NCBI GenBank assembly: GCA_036397395.1
Contig: DASWIZ010000007.1
Span: forward strand, 1 to 50,702
Direction: 5' to 3'
Source: DASRUP01 sp036397395
Lineage (GTDB): Bacteria > Patescibacteriota > Minisyncoccia > Minisyncoccales > UBA10102
Length of the DNA stretch: 50,702 nt
Part shown: piece by piece, positions 21,056 through 31,051 of the stretch
How positions within the stretch are numbered: position 1 is the first letter of the stretch
Layout of the letters: each line of letters opens with the position of its first letter
Notes under the pieces: model-generated
The model's database searches: none
What the model saw: only the letters and a program-made list of their open reading frames with translations
What the model was told of the DNA's origin: nothing
Program-made: the position numbers and the translations under genes

Positions 21056-24000
21056 TCACTGAAGGGAAGAAAATGAAATATTGTCCAAGTAAACCACAGA
21101 TCCAGCAATGCCTGACGTGTCCTGGAAGATAAAGCCTGTTATCACGTCGCCTGGCTGTACGCCCAAGTCGTTAAGTGGGATTGCTACGATGTCCCAGCTA
21201 TTATCGGGTACACGAGCAAGATACTGAACCAAAGAAACCGGCGGTAATGCTTCTGTTTGGCTGTCTAAAGCACGGATTTGAAGCTCTTGGCCGCCTTGCG
21301 CGCCTCCAGAAATTGCAAAGGATACGTGTGTCTTTCCCGCAGTATCTACACCCTCGTGGTGGAGAAAAAATCCGCCCCACCCTGCCGTGTATTCTACGCG
21401 GGCAGCGGCATCTCCTTGGAACACAAAGTCTGTTGCCGCAAAGTCTATGGCAGCATCCCATGACCAGCTTGCCCATCCGGACCGCAGGACATCATCATAC
21501 ACAACAATATCGTTTGATGGAGGGGTATTGGCGGTAACGGTAAACTCAGCGATATGACTTGCCCATCCCTGGAAATAACTCCATCCTTCACCCCAAACGC
21601 CCATATCGATGCCGTACATACCGATTTGGGCGGGTGTGTGCGTAATAGAGAATATCCGTTCCTCGCCCGCTTCAAAAAATTCATCACCAGTGTACATGCT
21701 CTCAACAGAGACCGCATTGAAATAGATCTCCAGTCCAACGACCATGTTTCCCGCCGCGCCGTCATTTCGAAGCGTCACATCCGTCGTAACCGTGTCTCCT
21801 ATAACGGGATCTGTAGGTGTTGAAACAGCACGTACAAGCGTAATGCTTGGCGTGGTAGTAGTAGAACCTTCCGTAACCAGAAACGTGTGCGCGTCACCCA
21901 CCCATTCATAAAGCCCATCCCAAAAAGGTTTGGTAAGTCCGTATGAAATGCTATAGGTGTCAGCAGCAGTTGGCGTCCAGAGGAATGAAAATGTTTTTGC
22001 TTCTCTGGCGGCGAATGTTTCAATTCCGGTATTAGCGCCAAGCGCAAGCGAACCATCGCTTGCGCGCACTTCCATATTAAGAATCATCTCCCCCATGCCG
22101 TCTCCGATATTTGTAATGGTTGGCCCTATGATAAGTTCGTTGCCGGTCGTGGGTGCAGTAGGCGTAACTACCGTACCAGTGTGCGAAGGTGTGAAGGTGC
22201 CGCCTTGCGGATACACACCCCCAATATAAAGCGGATCGCTTGTGTCAGGATCGGAGCTTCCTCCAAGGCGCCCATCGTGCCCGGCCCCGCTTGTATCGAA
22301 TGCTACCTGTCCCCAACCTTCGTGAAACTTCCAGTTTTTAATAAGGTTAAATTCGGGGCCGGGCTGTTCTTTAGTAGAAGCCGCAAGAATTTCTGCAGCG
22401 GTTCGCGGCCTGTTCCAAACGCGAAGTTCGTCGATACGTCCGTCAAATCCTCCAACGGTCGCGTCGGCCGGAATATTGCCAAGCCAAACGAAGTTCGCGC
22501 TTGTCGAAACGGCCCCCGAGTGCCCAATGCTTCCCACTTCAATACCGTTTTTATACAGCTTCATGGTGGTATTGTCATAGACAGCGCTTGCATGCACGAA
22601 TTCATCAAGCGTTATTGTTCCCGCTTCAAGCTCAACGAGTATCCCGTCCGCTCGCACAAGGAAAAAGAGCGTTCCGTCGGTTGTCGAAACTTCTCGCACC
22701 CCGAACGCCCAGTCAATATCTGCTTGTGCGGCACTTAAAGATTTCGCGATAAGATATTGATCGCCATGAAAGCCTTGGGGTACAAACCGTGCTTCAAATG
22801 TGAAGCCTGCCGGTTCTTCGATGTCCCACCACATGGTCTCGATATAGTCATCAATACCGTCGAAGTCAAGCGCTCCATTCGGCGGTATTGGCTCCCAACC
22901 GCTAGGCGCGGGCGTATCATCCCCTGTTTTTATCCAGTCCAGTTCTACTACCGCGTTATACAAGTTGTCGTAATACTCCAACTGCACCCGATGTGTTCCG
23001 TCGGCAAGATTCAACGCGCCCTGGTAGAGCGTGGCCGCCTGATCAACCCATCCATCGATAATAAGGTTGCCGTCAATAAAAAGCCGCACCCCATCATCCG
23101 CCCATACCGAAAATGTGTATTCTCCCGCCTCGAAATTAAAATCGCCGGCAAAACGTGCGGAAAACTGGTCCGCGGGCACTGCGGGATCCGGAGCGGCAAG
23201 ACCCCAGTTAAAGTGAGCGGCAGGATCTATGCGCAAGAGCACAGGCTGGCCGTTTAAAGTCATGTTGTCGTAAAATTCGCTTTGAAACTCTCCGGAAGGC
23301 ACGGAAGATTCAAGATACACATTAATGCTCGTGGTATCTTGTAAACCGGCGCTGTCGGTTACCGTAAGTTCAACCTCGACATACACATCAGTTGCCTGGT
23401 GGTCCGGGCCCAGGAATGAAACGTCGGAACCTTCAAGCTGCTGTAGAATATGGATATGCGTGTTATGGTGTAAAATAATTCTCCATTGCAAACTTGCGCC
23501 CGAAAGAGCGCCGTCTTCTGCATCCACCCCAGTGCCGGACAAAACAACCCATTCATCGGGCACATACGTTGACCCGTCAGCCGGGCTGGTAATAGCAGCT
23601 TGCGGCGCCTCGTTCCCCGCGACAACCAAAACAGAATCGCTGGACATTCCTCCGTTTCCGTCTTCCACGGTTAGGGTGGCCGTATACGAACCGTCCTGCG
23701 TATAGGTATGGGAAGGATTAGGGGTTGTTGACGTATTCCCATCGCCAAAATCCCACAAGAAGGAAAGCGGGTCGCCATCCGGGTCAAAAGATCCGGCGCT
23801 GGAAAACTGCACGGCAAGGGGGGTAAGACCCGAAGTTACGTTTGCTGCTGCTTTCGCTACGGGATCCCGGTTTCCAAGTGTATACGTAATACGGCGCAGC
23901 TCCCCCGAATAAATAGCGAGATAATATATATTTTCGTCTGGCCCAAGCATAATTTCTACGGGGCCGCCCGGGTTTGCCATAAAATCTTCCACCGCGATAA

Positions 24001-25099
24001 TACTGCCTGCCGCGTCAACCCGAATGCGCTTTAAAAAATTTATGGCAAAGTCACCAAATATATAGTCACCCTGGTATTCCGCAGGATACGAGGAACCCTG
24101 GTAAAACACACCGGCCGTAACAGATCCGGCTCCCGTATTTGGGTCGTGGGCATAGGCGTACCAGGGGTCTACATAGTTTGGGGCGACACAATCATACCCG
24201 GGGGCGGCCCCGTACCCTTCCCGACACGGCCAGCCAAAGTTTGATCCCGCCTGCCCTTTGTTTATTTCTTCTGCCGTAAACCAGCCCACATCTCCCAAAT
24301 ATGGCAGTCCGGTATTAGGATGAAAACTAAATCGAAACGCGTTGCGCAAACCATAGCTCCAAACTTTTGAACGGTTCGACGTGGGGTCGCCGTTGTAAAA
24401 CGGGTTATCTGAAGGGGCGGCGCCGTCGGAATTCAATCGGAGCATTTTTCCTGCCAGGCTGTCTATGTCCTGAGCGCGTTCTGAAAGCGGATCGGGAAAT
24501 TCAAAACTCGAACCGTCACCCAGCGTCGCGTACAACATGCCGTCTGGCCCAAAACGCAATCCTCCCATGCTGTGGCTCCCTTCGTCAGAAGGAATACAGT
24601 CCGCTCCCGCGGGGTAATCCGTACAGGAAGGCGCCTGGGGCGTGCCGCCAACCGTACCCACCAAAACTTCCATGGTACCCATATCCGCCGTATCGCCTAC
24701 CGCTTTCACGCGCGCGATTCGCCCGGTTTTCGGCCCCTCATAGTTTGCGGGGTCGTTCTCGTACGTATAACTTACATATACCCAGCCGTTGGCGGCAAAA
24801 TCAGGGTCTAAAGCAATGCCAATTAGTCCTCGATCACCGTAATCGCTAACGTCTGCAAGCTGAAGGAACGGAGTAGCCAACACAGCGCCATTTTTTACGA
24901 TTTTTACCGCCCCTTGCTTTTCTGCAACAAAAATACGGCCGTCCGGGGCAAAAGCAATGCTGGTAGGAAGGTTTAATCCGCCCACCACGGTTTTTACCTC
25001 AAAGCCCGCAGGTAACGCGTGCGCCACAGAAGGAACATATAAAAACGCAACGCAAAAACTTATAACCCCAAAACAAGCGTACAGCGTATATTTTTGCAT
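21056..25099 (-). CDS. Secreted PQQ-type sugar dehydrogenase with PKD, PA14, LamG-like and CBM-like domains
   Basis: 1347 residues from the MQKYTLYACF start (signal peptide). Residues about 35-410 form a six-bladed propeller like soluble aldose sugar dehydrogenases: LNLPTSIAFAPDGRIFVAEK, DRGLIGIALDPDF, EGSHSMGGLRFGPDGMLYA, YGLRNAFRFSFHP and FGWPCREGYG. These bind PQQ and Ca2+ in the family and oxidise sugars. Then a PKD domain (FDPDGDPLSFLWDFGDG), an Ig-like segment, PA14 (ADDGVRLFIDGNLIIDGW), a LamG/concanavalin-like domain (ALDFDGIDDYIE), two CARDB-like beta domains and a C-terminal carbohydrate-binding-like domain ending YLDNISFSS. No anchor, so it is released or glycan-bound. Its start overlaps the upstream gene's end. 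Confidence 0.82.
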   Translation of the reverse strand: MQKYTLYACFGVISFCVAFLYVPSVAHALPAGFEVKTVVGGLNLPTSIAFAPDGRIFVAEKQGAVKIVKNGAVLATPFLQLADVSDYGDRGLIGIALDPDFAANGWVYVSYTYENDPANYEGPKTGRIARVKAVGDTADMGTMEVLVGTVGGTPQAPSCTDYPAGADCIPSDEGSHSMGGLRFGPDGMLYATLGDGSSFEFPDPLSERAQDIDSLAGKMLRLNSDGAAPSDNPFYNGDPTSNRSKVWSYGLRNAFRFSFHPNTGLPYLGDVGWFTAEEINKGQAGSNFGWPCREGYGAAPGYDCVAPNYVDPWYAYAHDPNTGAGSVTAGVFYQGSSYPAEYQGDYIFGDFAINFLKRIRVDAAGSIIAVEDFMANPGGPVEIMLGPDENIYYLAIYSGELRRITYTLGNRDPVAKAAANVTSGLTPLAVQFSSAGSFDPDGDPLSFLWDFGDGNTSTTPNPSHTYTQDGSYTATLTVEDGNGGMSSDSVLVVAGNEAPQAAITSPADGSTYVPDEWVVLSGTGVDAEDGALSGASLQWRIILHHNTHIHILQQLEGSDVSFLGPDHQATDVYVEVELTVTDSAGLQDTTSINVYLESSVPSGEFQSEFYDNMTLNGQPVLLRIDPAAHFNWGLAAPDPAVPADQFSARFAGDFNFEAGEYTFSVWADDGVRLFIDGNLIIDGWVDQAATLYQGALNLADGTHRVQLEYYDNLYNAVVELDWIKTGDDTPAPSGWEPIPPNGALDFDGIDDYIETMWWDIEEPAGFTFEARFVPQGFHGDQYLIAKSLSAAQADIDWAFGVREVSTTDGTLFFLVRADGILVELEAGTITLDEFVHASAVYDNTTMKLYKNGIEVGSIGHSGAVSTSANFVWLGNIPADATVGGFDGRIDELRVWNRPRTAAEILAASTKEQPGPEFNLIKNWKFHEGWGQVAFDTSGAGHDGRLGGSSDPDTSDPLYIGGVYPQGGTFTPSHTGTVVTPTAPTTGNELIIGPTITNIGDGMGEMILNMEVRASDGSLALGANTGIETFAAREAKTFSFLWTPTAADTYSISYGLTKPFWDGLYEWVGDAHTFLVTEGSTTTTPSITLVRAVSTPTDPVIGDTVTTDVTLRNDGAAGNMVVGLEIYFNAVSVESMYTGDEFFEAGEERIFSITHTPAQIGMYGIDMGVWGEGWSYFQGWASHIAEFTVTANTPPSNDIVVYDDVLRSGWASWSWDAAIDFAATDFVFQGDAAARVEYTAGWGGFFLHHEGVDTAGKTHVSFAISGGAQGGQELQIRALDSQTEALPPVSLVQYLARVPDNSWDIVAIPLNDLGVQPGDVITGFIFQDTSGIAGSVVYLDNISFSSLQ

Positions 25100-25104
25100 A
25101 TAAT

Positions 25105-26835
25105 TTACCACGTATTATCTCTTGTTATAGCGGGACTGTCGATCGTATCAGCCCTCTGCATTTCCTGGTATATACCCCCTGGATCCCAAGAAATAATCGA
25201 CGCGTTTATTGAAGGAATCTTGGAAAGCATATACCCGTTGCGCTCCGCGAATATTTCAACCACCGGTTCTTTTACCTTGTACACCTTTCGCGTCTTTGTT
25301 TCAAATACAAGTTCATAATACCGGCCAAACACGTCAGAATTTCCCCAGGCGACATAAATAGGTTCCGTTGTTTCCGCCCAGAGATCCTGGCTTTCCGGAT
25401 TGTACATTACTACCCACCTCGCAAATAGCCAGGGCTCTTGTATGGTCTGATCGTAAAATTTGTAATTGGCTTCGTAAATAAAATTCTTTAAGGAAATGCC
25501 CATGCCCCCGGCCAAAGAATCGTTAATGGTGCGGGTGAGCAAAATTTTTCCGTAATCGTACTCTTTTTGGAACTCCGTGGTTAACGCGACCACATCGGCC
25601 TCGTCTCTTCCAAGGTTTTGCCTTACCTCCCGAAACTGATTTTGGAACAATACCCCGTAAGAATGAGCCGCGGAAACCCCCAGAAAAGCAAAACACGCGA
25701 AAGAAAGAACAATGGGCGCCAGCGCGGAAGGCAGCGGCAGTTTTTTTATCTTGTCAGATAACGCCCACGCGCAGAGCAGGGGCGCGACAAGAACAAAACC
25801 AATCCACGTTAACGCGTACCGTTCGTTAAAAAACACGCCAAACGGCGCAAGCTCTGGCACCATAATAGGTGGAGCTCCGCGGAACAGGCTAATCAAAACC
25901 ATAAAAGCCGGGCTTGCCAAAACAAGCAGCGGGGCAAGCTGAAACAGGTTTTTCCAGAACAGCAAAACCAATCCCGCGACACTTCCCAGCGCCGCAAACA
26001 CCATGGGTTTGCCCAACATATAGAAAGACGCTTCAAGAAAATACTTTATGGATAAGAAAAAGTTATGTTTTGTGGGAAATTCCTCGGGATCCCGGATCCA
26101 CCAGCCGCCCGTAAAGGAAAGCGGGCTGCCCCCATAAATCCAGCCGTATATAAGTACCGCGGCAAATCCCCACGAAGCTAAAAATAAAAATATCACCAGG
26201 GAAGCCTCTATTTCATTTCGGGCCTTTTTCTGGCTCCACAAGCGCAAGGCAACAAGGCCGCCAAGCAAAGGTATTAGTATAAGCCCTTCGTATCTTGAAA
26301 TGGTAGCCAATGTTACGAACAAAGCAGAAAGAATAAGCAGGCGCAATTTTTGTTCCTGCAGCCATCGGGTAAAAAAGTACGCCACTCCCGCGACATTGGC
26401 CAGAAATAATACTTCCATCATAGGGGTTACGGCATAATACAGCACATACGGGTTCAGTAAAAACAACAGCCCACCCATAAACGAAACGCCCCGATGTCGC
26501 GTAATGAAAAGCAGGGTACGAAAAAGAAATAAGGCCCCCAGCACCAAAAATGGGAGCAACACCACAAACCCCGCCAAACCGCTCCGATATAAGCTGTCGT
26601 ACGGCGCTGCCACCGGAACCAGCAGTATATGCAGCAAGGGCGGCCAAAAACCAAACTGGCTTATGCCGGGCGTAATGCTGTCTACCGTAAGGCGCGCAAA
26701 GTTCAGGTGCGCGCTTTGGTCGGTCAACACGCGCGTAAGCCCAAGAAAAAACACATACCCCGCGCTTAAAATGCCAAGACCTGTCCCTATGGCAGCCAAC
26801 GCATACTCTGTCTGTATCGCAAAAATTTTTCTCAT
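25105..26835 (-). CDS. GT-C family membrane glycosyltransferase
   Basis: 576 residues with about eleven to thirteen hydrophobic segments in the first 400 residues and a soluble C-terminal part of about 170. The first periplasmic loop carries LTDQSAHLNFARLTVDS, in the place where GT-C enzymes have their acidic catalytic motif; GFWPPLLHILLVP and SRYEGLILIPLL are typical of the ArnT/PMT-like superfamily. It should transfer a sugar from a polyprenyl-phosphate donor outside the membrane. It overlaps the upstream GT2 gene by 4 nt (ATGA) and is followed by the sugar-dehydrogenase gene, so the three are cotranscribed. Confidence 0.75.
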   Translation of the reverse strand: MRKIFAIQTEYALAAIGTGLGILSAGYVFFLGLTRVLTDQSAHLNFARLTVDSITPGISQFGFWPPLLHILLVPVAAPYDSLYRSGLAGFVVLLPFLVLGALFLFRTLLFITRHRGVSFMGGLLFLLNPYVLYYAVTPMMEVLFLANVAGVAYFFTRWLQEQKLRLLILSALFVTLATISRYEGLILIPLLGGLVALRLWSQKKARNEIEASLVIFLFLASWGFAAVLIYGWIYGGSPLSFTGGWWIRDPEEFPTKHNFFLSIKYFLEASFYMLGKPMVFAALGSVAGLVLLFWKNLFQLAPLLVLASPAFMVLISLFRGAPPIMVPELAPFGVFFNERYALTWIGFVLVAPLLCAWALSDKIKKLPLPSALAPIVLSFACFAFLGVSAAHSYGVLFQNQFREVRQNLGRDEADVVALTTEFQKEYDYGKILLTRTINDSLAGGMGISLKNFIYEANYKFYDQTIQEPWLFARWVVMYNPESQDLWAETTEPIYVAWGNSDVFGRYYELVFETKTRKVYKVKEPVVEIFAERNGYMLSKIPSINASIISWDPGGIYQEMQRADTIDSPAITRDNTW

Positions 26836-28337
26836 ATCCTTTCCATCACAAAATCAATAGACATACATTCTTGGACTTGTGTTTTTTCTTGCGCAAGATG
26901 CAATCCGTGAGTCGTCTTTTCCCATTGGTAAGGACTGTACACCAGCTGTACCACCGCCCTTCCCGTGGCAAACGCAAGCAAAAGCCAGTAAAGAGGCGAA
27001 AGCAAAGCGTATTTTACCAATCCATACTTCCTTCTTTTAAACGAGGCTATCGCGTTAAAGTATATAAATAACATATTCCCACCAATAAAACTTATGGTAG
27101 AAATGGAAAGGACCGGGCCCGCGAACAGTTCCTGCACAAAAAGAGAATGGGTAATAAACCACGTAAGCAAAAGCGCCCAATAAAAAAGATTAAAAAAGTT
27201 CAAGGCCACGTTCCCGGGCACAATGAAAAGGAAGGCGACAAAGTTTTTCCACCCTCCCAAGTCCTTTTTTAAGGCTATGGGATCGCGCAAATGCACAACG
27301 GAAGACTGCAGAAACCCCTTCATCCAACGGGTACGCTGGCGCATCCACGCGGACAGGCTTGTTACCGCTTCCTCTTTACTTTGCGAGTCCAAAACACCGG
27401 TCCGGTATCCCATACGGCACAACGCAATCCCCATATCGCAATCCTCTGCCACATTATATGGATCCCACGCCTGGACTTTGCGCAGCGCTTCTACCCGAAA
27501 ATGGGTGCTGTGGCCGGACAACGGCAATGGAAACCCGAACTTTTGCAGCCCGGGCAAAAACAAGTCGTAATAAAAGTTAAACTCTATATTAAAAAGCCTG
27601 GTAAGAAGATTTTGTTCCGTGTTGTAGTGGTCCAGCCTTGTTTGCAGGCACGCAATGTTGGGATACGCGCGGAAGGCGAGGACTGCCTTTTTCAGCTGGT
27701 CTGGGTCGGGAATAATTTCCGCGTCGTAAATAACAATGAACTCCCCTTGTACCTGGGAAAAAGCCACGTTCAGCGCTTTTGGTTTTGTTTTAGGGGACAC
27801 GTTCGGAAGCTGGATAAGGCGCACGTGGTCAGGGAAGTTTGCTTGTTCAATTGCCTTCCTGGTTTCTGCGTCATACTCCTCTAACGTAATAAGAATTTCC
27901 AGTTTTTCTGAGGGGTAGTCAATTGCTTCCATGGCCTGCTTTATTTGCGGAACTATTGGCGCTTCCTGGTACAGCGGTATTAAAATCGTGTAAAAGGGAA
28001 GCTTGCTCGCCGACAACGCCCGGACGCTTTTGTCTGGAAAGCTAAGAAACGATTCTTCCAGGGCGTTTCGAATAACCCAAAGTTTAAAAAGCATATGCCC
28101 TAAATACAAGCTTGCCAAAAGCCCGGACAGCGTTACCAAAACAGGCCAGGCAAACGCAACGCGGAAAAACAAAACAACACTGGCAACGGCAAGCAACCCC
28201 GTACCCAAGAAAAAGAAGGTCTCTGGATACCAGGCCTTCTTAAAACTTTGTATGTTGGGACGAAGCAGGTAATCGAAAGTCGGCTCGAACTGCCAACCTG
28301 TCCTATCTTGTAGCTCGGGCTCCCGGAGTGTGTCCAT
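26832..28337 (-). CDS. Processive family-2 glycosyltransferase, cellulose-synthase-like
   Basis: 501 residues. Two N-terminal membrane helices, a cytoplasmic GT2 domain and three to four C-terminal helices. GT2 motifs: YTILIPLYQEAPIV, the UDP-sugar metal motif YDAEIIPDP, acceptor-site loop LSGHSTHFR, catalytic AEDCDMG, and QRTRW (QxxRW), the mark of processive enzymes such as BcsA and hyaluronan synthase. It should polymerise and export a beta-glycan. No PilZ domain is present, so no direct c-di-GMP control. First gene of the operon, with a TTGACA promoter about 60 nt upstream. Confidence 0.85.
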   Translation of the reverse strand: MDTLREPELQDRTGWQFEPTFDYLLRPNIQSFKKAWYPETFFFLGTGLLAVASVVLFFRVAFAWPVLVTLSGLLASLYLGHMLFKLWVIRNALEESFLSFPDKSVRALSASKLPFYTILIPLYQEAPIVPQIKQAMEAIDYPSEKLEILITLEEYDAETRKAIEQANFPDHVRLIQLPNVSPKTKPKALNVAFSQVQGEFIVIYDAEIIPDPDQLKKAVLAFRAYPNIACLQTRLDHYNTEQNLLTRLFNIEFNFYYDLFLPGLQKFGFPLPLSGHSTHFRVEALRKVQAWDPYNVAEDCDMGIALCRMGYRTGVLDSQSKEEAVTSLSAWMRQRTRWMKGFLQSSVVHLRDPIALKKDLGGWKNFVAFLFIVPGNVALNFFNLFYWALLLTWFITHSLFVQELFAGPVLSISTISFIGGNMLFIYFNAIASFKRRKYGLVKYALLSPLYWLLLAFATGRAVVQLVYSPYQWEKTTHGLHLAQEKTQVQECMSIDFVMERI

Positions 28338-28377
28338 AGTTTCCCATCAAACAGTGTTTCCCCCACCATTCCTAAAC

Positions 28378-28405
28378 CTTATCGCACTGTTACCTGGTGT
28401 GTCAA
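28378..28405 (-). promoter_or_regulatory. Promoter of the exopolysaccharide operon
   Basis: Minus strand TTGACA (28400-28405), 16 nt, GATAAG (28378-28383); start about 35-40 nt before the GT2 ATG at 28337, so unlike most genes here it has a short leader. Confidence 0.55.
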
Positions 28406-28434
28406 TATGACAGGAAGGACAGTTTTTGTGTGTC

Positions 28435-30474
28435 CTAAAGACGCGTCTTACGAAGCAACAGCGCGTTTGCTACCACAATAACCGAACTGGCGGACATTAA
28501 CAAGGCTGCCCATTCGGGCCGCAAAAGAATGCCGAAAGGGAAAAGGATGCCGGCTGCCATGGGAATGGCAACAATATTGTATCCGGCGGCCCACGCCAAA
28601 TTTTGTTTCATTTTGCTGTTTGTTTTCTGGGACAGTCTAATGGCTTTTACCACGTCGCTCGGGTTGTCTTTTACCAACACGATCTCGGCAGATTCTATGG
28701 CAACATCGGTGCCGGCCCCAATGGCAATGCCCACGTGAGCCTGCGTTAGGGAAGCGGCATCATTTACACCGTCCCCTACCATGGCCACAATTTCGCCCTT
28801 TTGCTGCAATTCTTTTATTTTGTTTACTTTGTCTTCCGGCAGTACCCTTGCGAAATACGTGTCAATTCCAAGTTCTTTTGCTACTGATTTTGCCACGTTT
28901 TCCGCGTCTCCTGTAATCATTGCCACCTTTATGCCCATATCCTTTAAACTCTTAATGGCTTCAAACGACTCTGGCCTAATTGCGTCTCCCAAGTTTATTG
29001 CGCCAAGTTTTTCATTATCCCGAGACACCTCAACTATCGTGTAAACGCCCCGTTCCTTTCCAGCTTGCAATACTTGAACTTCTTTTCCTTCTACTTTTCC
29101 TCGCACTCCTTTTCCGGGGATACGCGCAAAATCCTCAACGCGCAGAAGTTGTATGTTGTTTTCTTTTGCCTTCCGTACAATTGCCCTTGCGATTGGGTGT
29201 TCGGAAAACGATTCTAGAGAAGCCGCAAGCTGTAAAACCTGCTCTGATACTTCACCTGCAACTTCGTGCTGTCCCTTGGTAAGCGTGCCTGTTTTGTCGA
29301 ATACCACGTAGGTAAGTTTGCGCGCGATTTCGGCGGCTTTCATGTCGCGGATTAAAATGCCGTTTTTTGCGGCAAGAGAACTGGTAATGGTAGTTACCGT
29401 AGGGATAGCCAAACCTAACGCGTGCGGACAGGCAATAACAACTACGCTTATTGCCAAACTGCCGGCAAAAATCGCGGGAATTGCACCCTGCGGCATCACA
29501 AACAGCCAAAACAAAAACGTGCCGCTTCCCACGATCACGGCAATGTAAAACAGCCAGGAAGCTGCGCGGTCGGCAAGTTCTTGCACAGGAGGCTTTGTTT
29601 CCTGGGCCTGCCGGATTAATTCCATTATTTGGGAAATCGCCGTTTCCTCGCCAGTCTTGCTCACTTCCACGGTAAGAGAACCATCGTTGTTTATGGTGCC
29701 GCCGATAACTTCGCTTCCCGCTTTTTTCGCAACCGGTTTTGACTCCCCTGTTACCATAGACTCATTTACCGAGCTCTCTCCTTCTTTTACCACGCCGTCT
29801 ATGGGAACTTTTTCTCCGGGCCGCACCAATACCACATCTCCCACGGAAAGTTCCTGCGTTGATACGTCCTGGGGTTCGCCCTGTACCAGCTTATGCGCGG
29901 TAGGCGGAATAAGCTTTGCCAGTTCCGCCAAAGCGCCGCTCGCCCCGCGTATAGCTCGCATTTCCATCCAATGGCCAAACAAAAACGCAAGCACCAAAGT
30001 AGAAACTTCCCAGTACAAGGATTCGCCCTCAAACAAAAACGTGGCGGACACGGAAAACAAGTAGCCGGCCAGCACCGCAAAGCTTACCAGCGTCATCATG
30101 GCCGGAGCTTTGTTTTGGAGCTCGGCTTTTGCCATTTGGTAAAACGGCCAGCCTGCCCATAGTGCGATTACCGAGGCCAAACCAAAAAGAACAAGATTAA
30201 TTCCGGAAAATGCGATTTCAAACCCAAACCATTCCTGGATTTTAGGCGAAAGTGCCAGCACAATCAGCGTTAAAGGCACCGCCGCAAAAAACCGCCGGCG
30301 AAACTGCTCCTCCATACCCGCGTGATGGCCGCCATGCGCGTCCCGCGAAGCTTTAGCGGAGTGGAATTCATCATGCTCTGCATCTCCCATAGGCGCCAAA
30401 TTCATCCCGCATTTCGGGCACTTCCCCGGCTTTTTAGCCACCACCTCCGGATCCATCGGACACGTGTACATCAT
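28435..30474 (-). CDS. copB: Copper/silver P1B-type ATPase, CopB-like
   Basis: 679 residues. The N-terminus has a heavy-metal-binding motif (YTCPMDPEV, PGKCPKCGMNLAP) followed by a His-rich segment (DAHGGHHAGMEE). Core P-type motifs: MVTGES actuator loop, CPH in TM6 (VVVIACPHALGLA), DKTGTLT phosphorylation site and MVGDGVNDAASL. CPH rather than CPC defines the P1B-3 CopB subgroup, which exports Cu+/Cu2+ or Ag+. Near residue 40, SAKASRDA is encoded by a sequence like the palindromic element at 9743. Last gene of the csoR operon, 1 nt after the Met-rich protein gene. Confidence 0.92.
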   Translation of the reverse strand: MMYTCPMDPEVVAKKPGKCPKCGMNLAPMGDAEHDEFHSAKASRDAHGGHHAGMEEQFRRRFFAAVPLTLIVLALSPKIQEWFGFEIAFSGINLVLFGLASVIALWAGWPFYQMAKAELQNKAPAMMTLVSFAVLAGYLFSVSATFLFEGESLYWEVSTLVLAFLFGHWMEMRAIRGASGALAELAKLIPPTAHKLVQGEPQDVSTQELSVGDVVLVRPGEKVPIDGVVKEGESSVNESMVTGESKPVAKKAGSEVIGGTINNDGSLTVEVSKTGEETAISQIMELIRQAQETKPPVQELADRAASWLFYIAVIVGSGTFLFWLFVMPQGAIPAIFAGSLAISVVVIACPHALGLAIPTVTTITSSLAAKNGILIRDMKAAEIARKLTYVVFDKTGTLTKGQHEVAGEVSEQVLQLAASLESFSEHPIARAIVRKAKENNIQLLRVEDFARIPGKGVRGKVEGKEVQVLQAGKERGVYTIVEVSRDNEKLGAINLGDAIRPESFEAIKSLKDMGIKVAMITGDAENVAKSVAKELGIDTYFARVLPEDKVNKIKELQQKGEIVAMVGDGVNDAASLTQAHVGIAIGAGTDVAIESAEIVLVKDNPSDVVKAIRLSQKTNSKMKQNLAWAAGYNIVAIPMAAGILFPFGILLRPEWAALLMSASSVIVVANALLLRKTRL

Positions 30475-30475
30475 A

Positions 30476-31039
30476 TTATTTCTTTTGAATTTGCTTCCAT
30501 AGCCATATTGCGGCTAAAATACCAACTATAAGCCAAACTATCCATGTAAAGAAAAATACCCACCCTAGGGCCCCAAAAGGCGTAAATCCAAATCCCATCA
30601 TAGATTGAAACGATTGGTTTGTATTGAAGGGAGTCGACCATCCTCCCATCATGCCACCGCCCATCATTTGCATCATAGGCATAAAACTCATGCCTTGTGG
30701 AGAGAACGTTGCCGAGGTATCGCAGCCAGAGAGACGCTTGCCCATTGCAACATGAACCTGTTCTTCTCCTTCCTCGCCCATCATTTGTATCATCATGGCG
30801 TTCATTGCTTCATGCGAGGTTCCCGTCATTAAGCCCATAAAATATTCGCCGAGAGCCCCGAAGTCGCCGTCGGACAAATCATTACAGCTTATTTCTTCTG
30901 CCTGAAGTTTTTCCCAAATCGCCTTTCCTTCGGCTTCCTCACGGGCAGTATGCCCGTCATCACCCTGCGCGAAAGACAAACCGGGAAAAGCAACCCCCAG
31001 AATCAAGACGCCGATTGCTAGTACAATATATTTTTTCAT
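30476..31039 (-). CDS. Met-rich exported membrane protein of the copper operon
   Basis: 187 residues: signal peptide (MKKYIVLAIGVLILGVAFPG), a mature domain with two cysteines (ISCNDLSDGDFGALGEYFMG; RLSGCDTS), then a run very rich in methionine (MSFMPMMQMMGGGMMGGW), and a C-terminal membrane helix (FFFTWIVWLIVGILAAIWLW) with a basic end. Methionine clusters bind Cu(I) and Ag(I) in CopC/CusF/Ctr-like proteins, and its place between csoR and copB supports a periplasmic or cell-surface copper-binding role. It starts 12 nt after the upstream gene. Confidence 0.75.
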   Translation of the reverse strand: MKKYIVLAIGVLILGVAFPGLSFAQGDDGHTAREEAEGKAIWEKLQAEEISCNDLSDGDFGALGEYFMGLMTGTSHEAMNAMMIQMMGEEGEEQVHVAMGKRLSGCDTSATFSPQGMSFMPMMQMMGGGMMGGWSTPFNTNQSFQSMMGFGFTPFGALGWVFFFTWIVWLIVGILAAIWLWKQIQKK

Positions 31040-31051
31040 AAAGCTTACTGT

